This document shows positions 26,133 through 36,012 of a stretch of 64,000 nt of DNA, one piece after another; within the stretch, counting starts at the first letter, position 1, and each line of letters begins with the position of its first letter. The DNA is taken from contig NZ_JAFIWB010000029.1 of NCBI RefSeq assembly GCF_017163705.1, positions 1 to 64,000 of the forward strand, in the 5' to 3' direction. The translations under genes and the position numbers were made by a program. Source of the DNA: Xanthomonas bonasiae. Lineage in GTDB: Bacteria > Pseudomonadota > Gammaproteobacteria > Xanthomonadales > Xanthomonadaceae. A model generated the notes under the pieces. That model was not told where the DNA came from, ran no database searches, and saw only the letters and a program-made list of their open reading frames with translations.

Positions 26133-27434
26133 CTAGGCGCTTGCCTGCGGCGGCGTCCTCGCGCCCCACAGCGCATAGAACAGCACGTACAACTCGCACG
26201 CGGCGGTGAGCAGGAAGGCCTGCTGCAGCCCGACGTGATCGGCCAGCCAGCCTTGCACCACCACCAGCGCGCCGCCGGCGATGGCCATGATCAGCAGGCC
26301 GGAGCCCTCCTCGGTGAGCGGACCCAGGCCCTTGATGCCGAGGGTGAAGATGGTCGGGAACATGATCGAGTGGAACAGGCCCACCGCGATCAGCGACCAC
26401 ATCGCGACGTGGCCGCTGGTGAACACGGTCAGCAGCATCACCGCGAACGCGCCGATCGAGAACAGCGTCAGTACCGTTTCCGGCGCGATGCGGCGCATCA
26501 GCGCGCTGCCGGCGAAGCGGCCCACCATCATCCCGCCCCACAGCAGGAACAGATAATGCGACGCCTGTTCGTGGGTGAGGTTGCCGATGTGCGGCTGCGA
26601 CACGAAATTGATGAACAGGTTGGACACGCCGATCTCGGCGATCAGGTAGATGAAGATCGCCGGGATGCCGAGCACCAGGTTGCGATGCCGCCACAGCGAA
26701 TGGATGGCCCGCTGCGCGCCGGTGGCGCGCTGCGTGGCCTGGCCGAGCGCGGGCAGCTTGAAGCGGGCGATGACCACGGCCAGCAGCACCAGCACCACGG
26801 CGACGATGAGATAGGGCAACTGCACCGATTGCGCGTCGGCCAGGCGTTCGGCCTGGGTCAGCACCGCATCGCCCTTGGCGGTGCCCGAGGCCGAGCGGCC
26901 GAGGATCAGGTAACCGCCGAACAGCGGTGCCAGCGTGGTGCCGACCGAGTTGAACGCCTGCACCAGATTGAGCCGCGCCGAGGCGGTGTCCGGGCTGCCG
27001 ATCACCGCGACGTAGGGATTGGCCGCGACCTGCAGCAAGGTGATGCCGCTGGCGATCACGAACAGCGAGCCGAGGGTGATGCCGTACGAGACCAGGCGCG
27101 CGGCCGCGATCATGCCCAGCGCGCCCAGCGCCATGATGCCCAGGCCGATCACCAGCGCGCGCTGGTAGCCGATCCGTTCGATCAGCTTGGCCGACGGCAG
27201 CGAGGCGAAGAAGTAGGCGATGAACCACACCGACTCGATCAGCGTGGCCTGGGTATAGCTCAGTTCGAACACGCTGCGCAGGTGCGGCAGCAGCGTGTTG
27301 TTGATGACCGTGATGAAGCCCCACATGAAGAACAGAGAGGCCAGCAGCGACAGCGCGGTGCGGTAGGACGGCGCGTTGCCGGCGAGCGGTGCGGAGTGCG
27401 AGAGCGGAGCCGCCGGCCCCATCGGTCCTGCCAT
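26133..27434 (-). CDS. Sugar/H+ symporter, FHS family (FucP/GluP-like)
   Basis: Twelve-TM major facilitator of 433 residues. The N-terminus FFMWGFITVINNTLLPHLRSVFELSYTQATLIESVWF carries the FHS signature of fucose and glucose/galactose permeases, and QVAANPYVAVIGSPDTASARLNLVQAFNSVGT is the matching TM4-5 region. Relatives import fucose, glucose, galactose or N-acetylglucosamine; the substrate here cannot be fixed. Monocistronic; the upstream region contains a CGGTTAT direct repeat. Confidence 0.93.
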   Translation of the reverse strand: MAGPMGPAAPLSHSAPLAGNAPSYRTALSLLASLFFMWGFITVINNTLLPHLRSVFELSYTQATLIESVWFIAYFFASLPSAKLIERIGYQRALVIGLGIMALGALGMIAAARLVSYGITLGSLFVIASGITLLQVAANPYVAVIGSPDTASARLNLVQAFNSVGTTLAPLFGGYLILGRSASGTAKGDAVLTQAERLADAQSVQLPYLIVAVVLVLLAVVIARFKLPALGQATQRATGAQRAIHSLWRHRNLVLGIPAIFIYLIAEIGVSNLFINFVSQPHIGNLTHEQASHYLFLLWGGMMVGRFAGSALMRRIAPETVLTLFSIGAFAVMLLTVFTSGHVAMWSLIAVGLFHSIMFPTIFTLGIKGLGPLTEEGSGLLIMAIAGGALVVVQGWLADHVGLQQAFLLTAACELYVLFYALWGARTPPQASA

Positions 27435-28091
27435 CGTGGGTGTGTCCTCTGCGCTGTTGCGGGGTCTGTCGTTGGGGCATGCGCGGAGCGTCTGCCTGCG
27501 CTGCAGCGCCGCAGCTGTCGCGCGGGTTGCGGCGGTGTCGCGCAGCGCCGCAAACGATGTCGCGGCGCCAGCGCATGGGCGAGGATAGGCGCCGCGCTTC
27601 GCGCGCGACCAATGATTTAAATCGCGGCGGTTATACGGTTATTGCAATGCTGCACTGCAGCGGCGCGTCGTTCTGGCTGCGCTGTGGCGATACCTTCGGC
27701 CGCCATCGGCACCCGCTGTTCCGGCCGCTGCAACAGGTCGTCGCGTTCCATCTCGCAGCCAGCCTATGCGCAGCGCGGTCGCGGTTGCGCGTTCGCGTAG
27801 AACAGGAGCACAGCGGCGTGCGCATTGTCGCCGTGACGCGCGCGAAGAATGCTCCGCCCCCGAGCGACGAGCACAGTGCCGGCGAACCGCTGCACCCGTC
27901 GGCCATGGTCGCGGATGCCGAAGCAGGGCATCCCATTCATGCGTGGCCATCAGCGGCGATCGCGCGGCTGTGCCGCAACGACGTCGGACGATTGATGAGC
28001 GGCGCTTATCGCGGCATGTACCGGGCGCGGGCTAGTGCCGCCGGCGCAGCGCGCCTACAGTCGGTACGGACGTCCATGCAAGGAGATTCCG
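27435..28091. other. Gene-poor interval upstream of sugar transporter and cupin
   Basis: 657 bp between divergent genes. It contains the direct repeat at 27628-27642 and the ribosome site of the cupin gene (AGGAG, 28081-28085). An open frame at 27647-28153 overlaps the cupin start, lacks a ribosome site and is not accepted. Confidence 0.55.
27628..27642. promoter_or_regulatory. Direct repeat CGGTTAT-A-CGGTTAT upstream of the sugar transporter
   Basis: Two identical heptamers at 8-bp period in an AT-richer patch (27610-27645, including ATGATTTAAATC), about 195 bp upstream of the transporter start. Could be a regulator site or a promoter region; no known family consensus is claimed. Confidence 0.35.
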
Positions 28092-28562
28092 ATGAGCCTG
28101 TTCGCCACTGCCATGTCGCTGTCGATGATGGCCGCTGCGGTTCCCGACGATGACGCCAAGCCGATCAGGATCGCCCGTGCCGGCAGCGTCGCGTCGGCGG
28201 TCGGTCCGGCGGCGTATTTCACCGGCACGGTGCGCATCGATGCGCCGTTCCAGGGCGAGGCGCCGGCGCGCGTCGGCGGCGCCACGGTCAGTTTCGAACC
28301 GGGCGCGCGCACCGCCTGGCACACCCATCCGCTGGGCCAGACCCTGATCGTCACCGCCGGCGTCGGCCGCGTGCAGGAGTGGGGCAAGCCGGCGCAGGAG
28401 ATCCGCCCCGGCGACATCGTGTGGATCCCGCCGGGGGTCAAGCACTGGCACGGCGCCAGCGCGCAGGTGGCGATGACCCACATCGCCATCGCCGAAGCGG
28501 TGGACGGCTCGCCGGTGACCTGGCTGGAGCCGGTGTCGGAAAGCCAGTATCGCGGGGAGTGA
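28092..28562 (+). CDS. Cupin-domain protein, (R)-mandelonitrile-lyase/quercetinase-like
   Basis: A 156-residue protein with one cupin domain. Motif 1 is [20 protein letters not shown] (about residues 73-92; the usual Glu is Gln) and motif 2 is [16 protein letters not shown]. This group ends in [10 protein letters not shown], the pattern of small cupins annotated as (R)-mandelonitrile lyase or carboxymuconolactone-associated cupins. The three His could bind a metal. The N-terminal 16 residues are hydrophobic and may be a signal peptide. AGGAG upstream supports the start. Confidence 0.85.
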   Translation: MSLFATAMSLSMMAAAVPDDDAKPIRIARAGSVASAVGPAAYFTGTVRIDAPFQGEAPARVGGATVSFEPGARTAWHTHPLGQTLIVTAGVGRVQEWGKPAQEIRPGDIVWIPPGVKHWHGASAQVAMTHIAIAEAVDGSPVTWLEPVSESQYRGE

Positions 28563-28603
28563 GGGTCGCGGTTGCGGGGAGCGGCCTGCGATTGCGCTTG
28601 ACC

Positions 28604-28671
28604 TGTAGGAGCGGCTTCAGCCGCGACGGGCGTTACCGATAGCGCCTGTCGCGGCTGAAGCCGCTCCTACG
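28604..28671. repeat. REP inverted pair
   Basis: Same type as at 22295, placed between the convergent ends of the cupin and TetR genes, where it can form a hairpin in either transcript. Confidence 0.93.
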
Positions 28672-28694
28672 GAGGCGCTGTCCAGCGTCCCCGG

Positions 28695-29297
28695 CTAAGC
28701 CGCATAGCCACCAAGAAACACCTGCAACGCGCGCTGCGTCGCCGCGCGCAGGTACTCGGGCGACGGATGCTTCAGCGCGCCGAACAGGCAGGGCATCAGC
28801 GTTTCGGCCTCGAGCAGCCCGGCCAGGTGGCGGGCGGCGATGGTCGGGTCGGCGCGGCGCAGGCGGCCCTGGTCCATCTGCGTCTGCAGGAACACGCCCA
28901 GGCGGTGCATGCCCTGGTCGGGACCGCTCTCGAAGAACAGCAGGCCGATGTCCGAACGGCCGGACACGCCGATGATGGTCTGCCACACCTGCACCGACTG
29001 CGCCGAGCACAGGAACGCCAGGGTGTCCTCGCCCATCCGCTGCAACGCGGTCGGCAGGTCGTCCGTGGACTGGGTCAGCGCGGCCAGGATCGGATCCATG
29101 AACTGGATCGCGACGCTGTGCGCCACCGCCACGAACAGCTCCTCCTTGGACGGGAAATAGCCGTACAGGGTGCGTTTGGAGCTGCCGGCGCGGGTGGCGA
29201 TCTGGGTCATCGAGGCGCCCTCGAAGCCGGCCTCCAGGAACACCTCGGCGGCCGCCTCGACGATCGCCTCGCGTTTGGCTTCGGTCCTGACGCGCAT
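28695..29297 (-). CDS. TetR/AcrR family repressor, divergent from the RND efflux operon
   Basis: A 200-residue regulator: N-terminal HTH (AAAEVFLEAGFEGASMTQIATRAGSSKRTLYGYFPSKEELF) and a ligand-binding domain of the AefR-like TetR_C type. Start MRVRTEAKRE at 29297 is chosen since upstream residues do not fit the family. Divergent from the efflux genes across a 140 bp promoter region with two GTATACC copies, so it is probably their local repressor and its own. Not similar in the HTH to SmeT. Confidence 0.9.
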   Translation of the reverse strand: MRVRTEAKREAIVEAAAEVFLEAGFEGASMTQIATRAGSSKRTLYGYFPSKEELFVAVAHSVAIQFMDPILAALTQSTDDLPTALQRMGEDTLAFLCSAQSVQVWQTIIGVSGRSDIGLLFFESGPDQGMHRLGVFLQTQMDQGRLRRADPTIAARHLAGLLEAETLMPCLFGALKHPSPEYLRAATQRALQVFLGGYAA

Positions 29298-29324
29298 CGC
29301 GTGGCCTTGGGCGAGGGCGCTTAA

Positions 29325-29378
29325 GTATACCGGGAGGGCAGAAATGATTGACGGCGCCAAATCGCAGGAATAGTATAC
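29325..29378. promoter_or_regulatory. Candidate TetR operators in the divergent RND promoter
   Basis: GTATAC is found at 29325-29330 and 29373-29378, both followed by CG and both preceded by A, 48 bp apart. An AT-rich patch lies between. Such paired sites in the tetR-efflux intergenic region (29298-29437) suggest an operator pair. Confidence 0.45.
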
Positions 29379-29437
29379 CGAACCGTACCGTTTACCTTTC
29401 TTCCCGTCTGCCTGCGTCCCCATCCGGAGATCCTCCC

Positions 29438-30661
29438 GTGCGCCCTGTCCCGTCTTCTCGTCTCTCGCTGGCCCTGGCCGTGGCGGCCACCGTGCTGTTG
29501 AGCGCCTGCGGTTCGCCTCCAGGCGGCCCGCCGCCGCAGGAGGGCACGCCGGAGATGGGCGTGATCACCGTCGCCACCCGGCCGGTCGCGCTGACCACCG
29601 AATTGCCCGGGCGCACCGTGGCGTACCTGATCGCCGACGTGCGGCCGCAGGTGAACGGCATCATCCAGGCGCGCAAGTTCCGCGAAGGCGGCGAGGTCAA
29701 GGCCGGCGAGACGCTGTACCAGATCGATCCGGCCAGCTATCGCGCCACCTACGACAGCTACGTGGCCGCGCTGGGCAAGGCCCAGGCCACGCTGCGCACC
29801 GCGCGGCTGAAGGCCGAGCGCTACCGGGAACTGGTCAAGGTGTCGGCGATCAGCAAGCAGGACGACGACGATGCCGACGCCGCGCTGGGCCAGGCCGAGG
29901 CCGACGTCGCCGCGGCCAAGGCCAACGTGGAGAGCGCGCGCATCAACCTGGCCTATGCGCGGGTGGATGCGCCGATCTCCGGGCGCATCGGCAAGTCCAG
30001 CGTGACCGCCGGCGCGCTGGTCACCGCCAGCCAATCCACGGCGCTGGCCACGATCCAGCAGCTGGACCCGGTCTACGTCGACGTCACCCAGCCCAGCGCC
30101 TCGCTGCTGCGGCTCAAGCGCGCGCTGGCCAGCGGCGAACTGGAGAAGGCCGACGCCACGGCGGCCAAGGTGAACCTGCTGCTGGAAGACGGCAGCCCGT
30201 ATCCGCTGCAGGGGCGGCTGGAGTTCTCCGACGTCACCGTCGACCAGAACACCGGCTCGATCACCGTGCGCGCGGTGTTCCCCAATCCGAACGCGGACCT
30301 GTTGCCCGGCATGTACGTGCGCGCGGTGCTGCAGGAGGGGACCAAGGACCAGGCGATCCTGGTGCCGCAGCAGGCGGTGTCGCGCAACGGCGCGGGCAAG
30401 CCGACCGCGTACGTGGTCGGCGCCGACCACAAGCTGCAGTTGCGCGTGCTGGAGACCGATCGCACGGTCGGCGACCAGTGGCTGGTGCGCAGCGGGCTCA
30501 AGCCCGGCGAGCTGCTGGTGGTCGATGGCCTGTCGCGGGCGCAGCCCGGAGCGACGGTCAAGACCGTGCCGTGGCAGCCGAAGGCCGCGACCGTTGCTCC
30601 TGCGGCGGCGGCGCCTGCCGCGCCCGCTGCCGCCGCGGCCACGCCGCGCGCGGCGAACTGA
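29438..30661 (+). CDS. RND efflux periplasmic adaptor (membrane fusion lipoprotein)
   Basis: Links the inner-membrane pump to the outer-membrane channel. 407 residues from a GTG start at 29438, preceded by GGAG. Signal peptide with lipobox LLSAC, so the Cys is lipidated and the protein is anchored in the inner membrane. Then the barrel/lipoyl parts (PGRTVAYLIADVRPQVNGIIQARKF, GEVKAGETLYQID), a coiled coil (about residues 100-165) and beta-barrel domain. The Ala-rich C-terminus is a variable tail. First gene of the operon. Confidence 0.94.
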   Translation: MRPVPSSRLSLALAVAATVLLSACGSPPGGPPPQEGTPEMGVITVATRPVALTTELPGRTVAYLIADVRPQVNGIIQARKFREGGEVKAGETLYQIDPASYRATYDSYVAALGKAQATLRTARLKAERYRELVKVSAISKQDDDDADAALGQAEADVAAAKANVESARINLAYARVDAPISGRIGKSSVTAGALVTASQSTALATIQQLDPVYVDVTQPSASLLRLKRALASGELEKADATAAKVNLLLEDGSPYPLQGRLEFSDVTVDQNTGSITVRAVFPNPNADLLPGMYVRAVLQEGTKDQAILVPQQAVSRNGAGKPTAYVVGADHKLQLRVLETDRTVGDQWLVRSGLKPGELLVVDGLSRAQPGATVKTVPWQPKAATVAPAAAAPAAPAAAAATPRAAN

Positions 30662-30675
30662 GGGCGTAGACCGTC

Positions 30676-33600
30676 ATGGCACGCTTCTTCATCGACCGCC
30701 CGATCTTCGCCTGGGTGCTGGCCATCATCGTGATGCTGGCCGGCATCCTTTCCGTCGCCACCCTGCCCATCGCGCAATACCCGAGCATCGCCCCGCCCGC
30801 CGTGGCGATCACCGCCAACTATCCCGGCGCCTCGGCCAAGACCCTCGAAGACACCGTCACCCAGGTCATCGAGCAGAAGATGAAGGGCCTGGACCACCTG
30901 AGCTACATGGCCTCCACCAGCGAGTCCAGCGGCCAGGTCACCATCACCCTGACCTTCGACAACGGCACCGATCCGGACACCGCGCAGGTGCAGGTGCAGA
31001 ACAAGCTGTCGCTGGCCACGCCGCTGCTGCCGCAAGAGGTGCAGCAGCAGGGCGTGACCGTGACCAAGTCGGCGACCAACTTCCTCAACGTGCTGGCCTT
31101 CACCTCCGAAGACGGCAGCATGAGCGGCTCGGACCTGTCCGACTACGTGGCCGCCAACGTGCAGGAAGCGATCAGCCGCGTCGAAGGCGTCGGCGACACC
31201 ACCCTGTTCGGCTCGCAGTACGCGATGCGGATCTGGCTGGACCCGAACAAGCTGAGCAACTTCAGCCTGACCCCGCTGGATGTGAAGACCGCGATCCAGG
31301 CGCAGAACGCGCAGGTCTCGGCCGGCCAGCTCGGCGCCTTGCCGGCCGCCGCCAACCAGCAGCTCAACGCCACCATCACCGCGCAGACGCGGCTGAAGAC
31401 CGCCGCCGAGTTCGAGGACATCCTGCTGCGCACGCAGTCCGACGGGTCGCAGGTGCGGCTGCGCGACGTGGCCCGGATCGAGCTGGGCAGCGAGAGCTAC
31501 AACAGCGTCGGCCGCTACAACGGCAAGCCCGCCGCCGGCCTGGCGATCAAGCTGGCCACCGGCGCCAACGCGCTGGACACGGTCAAGGCGATCGACGCCA
31601 GCATGGCCGAGCAGGAGAAGTTCTTCCCGCCCGGCATGAAGGTGCAGAAGCCGTACGACACCACGCCGTTCGTGCGCATCTCGATCGAAGAGGTGGTGCG
31701 CACCCTGGTCGAGGCGGTGGTGCTGGTGTTCCTGGTGATGTACCTGTTCCTGCAGAACTTCCGCGCCACGCTGATCCCGACCATCGCCGTGCCGGTGGTG
31801 CTGCTGGGCACCTTCGGCGTGCTGGCCGTGTTCGGCTTCACCATCAACACGCTGACCATGTTCGCGATGGTGCTGGCGATCGGCCTGCTGGTGGACGACG
31901 CCATCGTGGTGGTGGAGAACGTCGAGCGGGTGATGAGCGAAGAGCATCTGTCGCCCAAGGAGGCCACGCGCAAGTCGATGGGGCAGATCACCGGCGCGCT
32001 GGTCGGCGTGGCCCTGGTGCTGGCCGCGGTGTTCGTGCCGATGGCGTTCTTCGGCGGCTCCACCGGGGTGATCTACCGGCAGTTCTCGATCACCATCGTC
32101 GCGGCGATGACGCTGTCGGTGCTGGTGGCGATGGTGCTGACCCCGGCGCTGTGCGCCACCTTGCTCAAGCCGGCCAAGCAGCACGGCATGGCCACGACCG
32201 GCTTCTTCGGCTGGTTCAACCGCGTGTTCGACCGCGGCAACGGCCGTTACCAGGGCATCGTGCGGCACATGCTGGGCAAGGGCTGGCGCTACATGATCGC
32301 CTACGCGCTGCTGCTGGCGCTGGTGGTGGTCGGCTTCATGAAGCTGCCGGTCGGGTTCCTGCCGGACGAGGACCAGGGCACGCTGTTCGCCCTGGTGCAG
32401 CTGCCGCCGGGCGCCACCGCCGCGCGCACCGATGCGGTGATCCGCCAGCTCGAGCAGCATTTCCTGGTCGATCAGAAGGACTCGGTCGCCGGCCTGTTCG
32501 CCGTGTCCGGTTTCAGTTTCGCCGGCAGCGGGCAGAACCTGGGCCTGGCCTTCGTCAAGCTGCGGCCCTGGGACGAACGCACCGGCAAGGGCCAGAGCGT
32601 GACCGAGGTGGCGGCCAAGGCCGGCAAGTTCTTCGCCGGCATCCGCGACGCCAAGGTGTTCGCGTTCGCGCCGCCGGCGGTGTCGGAACTGGGCAACGCC
32701 ACCGGCTTCGACCTGATGCTGCAGGACCGCGCCAACCTCGGCCACGACGCGCTGATGCAGGCGCGCAACCAGTTGCTGGCCGAGCTGTCGCAGGACAAGC
32801 GGCTGGTCGCGGTGCGCCCGAACGGGCAGGAGGACACGCCCGAGTTCAAGCTGGACATCGATCCGCACAAGGCCGAGACGCTGGGCCTGTCGATCTCCGA
32901 CATCAACAGCACGTTCTCCAGCGCCTGGGGCAGCACCTACGTCAACGACTTCATCGACAAGGGCCGGGTCAAGAAGGTGATGCTGCAGGCCGATGCGCCG
33001 TACCGCATGCTGCCGGAGGACATCGACCGCTGGTACGTGCGCAACAGCGCCGGGACCATGGTCGCGTTCAATTCCTTCGCCAAGGCCAGCTGGAGCATGG
33101 GCTCGCCGCGGCTGGAGCGCTACAACAGCGTGCCGTCGGTGGAGATCCTGGGCATGGCGATGCCGGGCGCGGCGTCCAGCGGCGAAGCCCTGGCCATCGT
33201 CGAGGCCGCCGCGGCCAAGCTGCCGCCGGGCATCGGCTACGAGTGGACCGGCCTGTCGCGGCAGGAAAAGGCGTCCAGCGGCCAGACCGGCCTGCTGTAC
33301 GGCCTGTCGATCCTGATCGTGTTCCTGTGCCTGGCCGCGCTGTACGAAAGCTGGGCGATCCCGTTCGCGGTGATCCTGGTGGTGCCGCTGGGCGTGCTCG
33401 GCGCGCTGCTCGGCGCGGTGCTGACCTGGAAGATGAACGACGTGTACTTCCAGGTCGGCCTGCTGACCACGATCGGCCTGGCGTCGAAGAACGCGATCCT
33501 GATCGTGGAATTCGCCCGCGAACTGCACGAGAGCGGCAAGAGCCTGGTGGAGTCGGCGCTGGAAGCGGCGCGGATGCGCCTGCGGCCGATCCTGATGACC

Positions 33601-33825
33601 TCGCTGGCGTTCATCCTCGGCGTGGTGCCGCTGGTCCTGGGCAGCGGCGCCGGCGCTGGCGCGCAGCACGCGCTGGGCACCGCGGTGATCGGCGGCATGC
33701 TGTCGGGCACGGTCCTGGCGATCTTCTTCGTGCCGCTGTTCTTCGTGCTGGTGTGCGGCCTGTTCAAGCGCCGCGCCGGCCATCCCGACGACCCGTCCGC
33801 CGCGCGCGTCGCGGAAGGAGCCTGA
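30676..33825 (+). CDS. RND efflux inner-membrane transporter, HAE-1 family (AcrB/MexB-like)
   Basis: Proton-driven drug exporter of 1049 residues, the canonical length. Starts [19 protein letters not shown]4 proton-relay Asp pair is in [14 protein letters not shown] and the TM10 Lys in [13 protein letters not shown]. The periplasmic pore domains are full length ([18 protein letters not shown]). It lies 14 bp after the adaptor gene and 1 bp before the outer-membrane channel gene. Substrates in relatives are diverse antibiotics, dyes and solvents. Confidence 0.96.
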   Translation: MARFFIDRPIFAWVLAIIVMLAGILSVATLPIAQYPSIAPPAVAITANYPGASAKTLEDTVTQVIEQKMKGLDHLSYMASTSESSGQVTITLTFDNGTDPDTAQVQVQNKLSLATPLLPQEVQQQGVTVTKSATNFLNVLAFTSEDGSMSGSDLSDYVAANVQEAISRVEGVGDTTLFGSQYAMRIWLDPNKLSNFSLTPLDVKTAIQAQNAQVSAGQLGALPAAANQQLNATITAQTRLKTAAEFEDILLRTQSDGSQVRLRDVARIELGSESYNSVGRYNGKPAAGLAIKLATGANALDTVKAIDASMAEQEKFFPPGMKVQKPYDTTPFVRISIEEVVRTLVEAVVLVFLVMYLFLQNFRATLIPTIAVPVVLLGTFGVLAVFGFTINTLTMFAMVLAIGLLVDDAIVVVENVERVMSEEHLSPKEATRKSMGQITGALVGVALVLAAVFVPMAFFGGSTGVIYRQFSITIVAAMTLSVLVAMVLTPALCATLLKPAKQHGMATTGFFGWFNRVFDRGNGRYQGIVRHMLGKGWRYMIAYALLLALVVVGFMKLPVGFLPDEDQGTLFALVQLPPGATAARTDAVIRQLEQHFLVDQKDSVAGLFAVSGFSFAGSGQNLGLAFVKLRPWDERTGKGQSVTEVAAKAGKFFAGIRDAKVFAFAPPAVSELGNATGFDLMLQDRANLGHDALMQARNQLLAELSQDKRLVAVRPNGQEDTPEFKLDIDPHKAETLGLSISDINSTFSSAWGSTYVNDFIDKGRVKKVMLQADAPYRMLPEDIDRWYVRNSAGTMVAFNSFAKASWSMGSPRLERYNSVPSVEILGMAMPGAASSGEALAIVEAAAAKLPPGIGYEWTGLSRQEKASSGQTGLLYGLSILIVFLCLAALYESWAIPFAVILVVPLGVLGALLGAVLTWKMNDVYFQVGLLTTIGLASKNAILIVEFARELHESGKSLVESALEAARMRLRPILMTSLAFILGVVPLVLGSGAGAGAQHALGTAVIGGMLSGTVLAIFFVPLFFVLVCGLFKRRAGHPDDPSAARVAEGA

Positions 33826-33826
33826 C

Positions 33827-35314
33827 ATGTCCCGTTCCCTGTTCTCCGCGCTGGCGCTGGCGGTGTCCGCCGCGCTCGCCGGCTGCAGCCTGATGCCGGC
33901 CTACGAACGCCCGGCGGCGCCGGTGCCGGCGCAGTTCGACGGCGCCGCGCAGGCCGATGCGCAGGCCGATGCGCAGGCCGATGCGCAGGCCGGCCGCGTG
34001 CCCGTCGCCGACATCGGCTGGCGCGCGGTGTTCACCGATCCCAAGCTGCAGCAGGTGATCGAGCTGGCGCTGGACAACAACCGCGACCTGCGCGTCGCCG
34101 CGCTCAACATCGACCAGGCCTGGGCGCAGTACCGCGTGCAGCGCGCCGACCTGGCGCCGAGCGTGGACCTGGGCGGCAGCGGCAGCGGCTCGCGCACCCC
34201 GGGCGACCTGTCCGGCACCGGGCAACCGCTGGTGGCGCACAGCTACAGCGCCACGCTCGGCATCAGCGCCTACGAGCTGGACCTGTTCGGCCGCGTGCGC
34301 AGTCTCAAGGAACAGGCGCTGCAGCAGTTCCTGTCCACCACCGAGGCGCAGCGCAGCACCCACATCAGCCTCGTCGCGCAGGTGGCCACCGCCTACCTGA
34401 CCCTGGCCGCCGACCAGGACCTGCTGCGCCTGGCGCAGGACACGCTGACCAGCCAGGGCGAGAGCTATCGCCTGCAGCAGCGCAGCTTCGAGCTCGGCGC
34501 GGCCTCGGCGCTGACCCTGCGCCAGGCGCAGACCACGGTGGAAAGCGCGCGGGTGGACGTGGAGCGCTACACCTCGCAGGTGGCGCAGGACCGAAACGCG
34601 CTGCGTCTGCTGGCGGGCACGGACGTGCCGGCCGAACTGCTGCCGACCGCGCTGCCGGACAGCGCCAGCGCCGACGCCAACGTGTTGGCCGGCATTCCGG
34701 CCGGCTTGCCGTCGGAACTGCTGCAACGGCGCCCGGACATCCTGGAGGCCGAGCGCACCCTGCAGGCGGCCAACGCCAACATCGGCGCCGCGCGCGCCGC
34801 GTTCTATCCGAGCATCAGCCTCACCGCGTCGGCCGGCAGCGCCAGCGCCGGCCTGTCCGGCCTGTTCAAGGGCGGCTCCGGCAGCTGGAGCTTCGCGCCC
34901 AGCATCTCGCTGCCGATCTTCGACGGCGGCCGCAACCGCGCCAATCTCGACGTGGCCAAGGTGCAGCGCGACATCGACGTGGCCAACTACGAGAAGGCGA
35001 TCCAGACCGCGTTCCGCGAGGTCTCCGACGCGCTTGCCGAGCGCAATACGCTGGGCCGCCAGCTGCAGGCGCAACAGGCGCTGGTGGATGCGTCCGCCGA
35101 CAGCTACCGGCTGTCGCAGGCGCGCTTCGAGCGCGGCGTGGACAGCTACCTCGGCGCGCTGGATGCGCAGCGCACGCTGTACAGCGCCGAGCAGACCCTG
35201 ATCAACACGCGGCTGTCGCGCTTCACCAACCTGGTGACCTTCTACAAGGCGCTGGGCGGCGGCTGGGTGGAGATGGCCGCGTCCGCGGATGCGACGGCAT
35301 CGGTGGATCGCTAG
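33827..35314 (+). CDS. RND efflux outer-membrane channel lipoprotein (OprM/TolC family)
   Basis: 495-residue outer membrane factor. Signal peptide with lipobox LAGC, then MPAYERP typical of OprM; OEP repeats ([49 protein letters not shown]) in the usual positions. An Ala-Asp-Ala-Gln tract at about residues 40-56 is coded by the 12-bp repeat at 33947. AAGGAG precedes the ATG. The TetR gene at 35317 begins 2 bp downstream. Confidence 0.95.
   Translation: MSRSLFSALALAVSAALAGCSLMPAYERPAAPVPAQFDGAAQADAQADAQADAQAGRVPVADIGWRAVFTDPKLQQVIELALDNNRDLRVAALNIDQAWAQYRVQRADLAPSVDLGGSGSGSRTPGDLSGTGQPLVAHSYSATLGISAYELDLFGRVRSLKEQALQQFLSTTEAQRSTHISLVAQVATAYLTLAADQDLLRLAQDTLTSQGESYRLQQRSFELGAASALTLRQAQTTVESARVDVERYTSQVAQDRNALRLLAGTDVPAELLPTALPDSASADANVLAGIPAGLPSELLQRRPDILEAERTLQAANANIGAARAAFYPSISLTASAGSASAGLSGLFKGGSGSWSFAPSISLPIFDGGRNRANLDVAKVQRDIDVANYEKAIQTAFREVSDALAERNTLGRQLQAQQALVDASADSYRLSQARFERGVDSYLGALDAQRTLYSAEQTLINTRLSRFTNLVTFYKALGGGWVEMAASADATASVDR
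33947..33991 (+). repeat. 12-bp tandem repeat inside the efflux channel gene
   Basis: GCGCAGGCCGAT occurs three times in a row (33947, 33959, 33971) and a partial fourth copy follows. It codes repeats of AQAD near the N-terminus of the mature channel. The period is in frame, so copy-number change by slippage would add or remove four residues without a frameshift. Confidence 0.9.
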
Positions 35315-35316
35315 CG

Positions 35317-36012
35317 ATGCCGCGGCAGACGGCCGTGCCCGTGCGGGCGCGGCGGCGCGCACACGGCGCCGCGCGCGAAAAGCGCGCCGCGATCCTGCAC
35401 GCCGCGCGGCAACTGTTTTCCCGCAACGGCTTCGACCACACCAACATGGACGCCATCGCCGCCTTTGCGGACGTGTCAAAGGCCACTGTCTACGCGCATT
35501 TCGCCAACAAGGACGCGTTGTTCCGCGCCACCGTGGATGCGATGGTGGAGGAGATGCCGGACCGCTGGGATGCGCTGCTCGCCACCCGCGGGCCGCTGCC
35601 GCTGCGGCTGACGGCGGTGGCGCACGACCTGATGGAGATGACCGCCGCGCCGATGCTGCAGGCCATCCATCGCATGCTCGCGCTGTCCACGCAGTTGTCG
35701 CAGCAACGCGCCGATACCTATTGGGACCTGTGTTTCGCGCGCTACGATCGCGCCATGCAACGGTTCCTGCACGCCGAGATCCGGCACGGCACGTTGGCGA
35801 TCGCCGACGTGGCGCAGGCGTCCGCGCAGTTCTTCGGCCTGATCGCCAGCGCGTCGGTGCTGCGCGGATTGCTGACCGGCGCGCCGTCCGCGCCGCCGCG
35901 GCCGGGCGCCAATTGCGTGGAAAGCGCGGTGGCCCTGTTCGTGCGCGGCTATCGCGCCGAGGCGAATCCGGCGCCGGCGACGCGCAGGCGCAGCGCCGCC
36001 AGCACGCCCTAG
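35317..36012 (+). CDS. TetR family regulator at the end of the RND operon
   Basis: 231 residues: HTH AILHAARQLFSRNGFDHTNMDAIAAFADVSKATVYAHFANKDALF and a TetR_C domain. It starts 2 bp after the channel gene, so it is the last gene of the operon and would be made with the pump. Different from the TetR at 28695. Its stop overlaps the convergent MFS stop (CTAG at 36009-36012). Confidence 0.88.
   Translation: MPRQTAVPVRARRRAHGAAREKRAAILHAARQLFSRNGFDHTNMDAIAAFADVSKATVYAHFANKDALFRATVDAMVEEMPDRWDALLATRGPLPLRLTAVAHDLMEMTAAPMLQAIHRMLALSTQLSQQRADTYWDLCFARYDRAMQRFLHAEIRHGTLAIADVAQASAQFFGLIASASVLRGLLTGAPSAPPRPGANCVESAVALFVRGYRAEANPAPATRRRSAASTP

Noticed and set aside
27647..28153. 168-codon open frame upstream of the cupin
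   Set aside because: Overlaps the cupin start, which has a strong ribosome site; no start signal of its own and no recognisable domain.
30073..33828. 1251-codon leftward open frame antisense to the RND transporter
   Set aside because: Shadow frame typical of high-GC genes; composition is His/Gln/Arg-rich and the sense strand has a full RND transporter.
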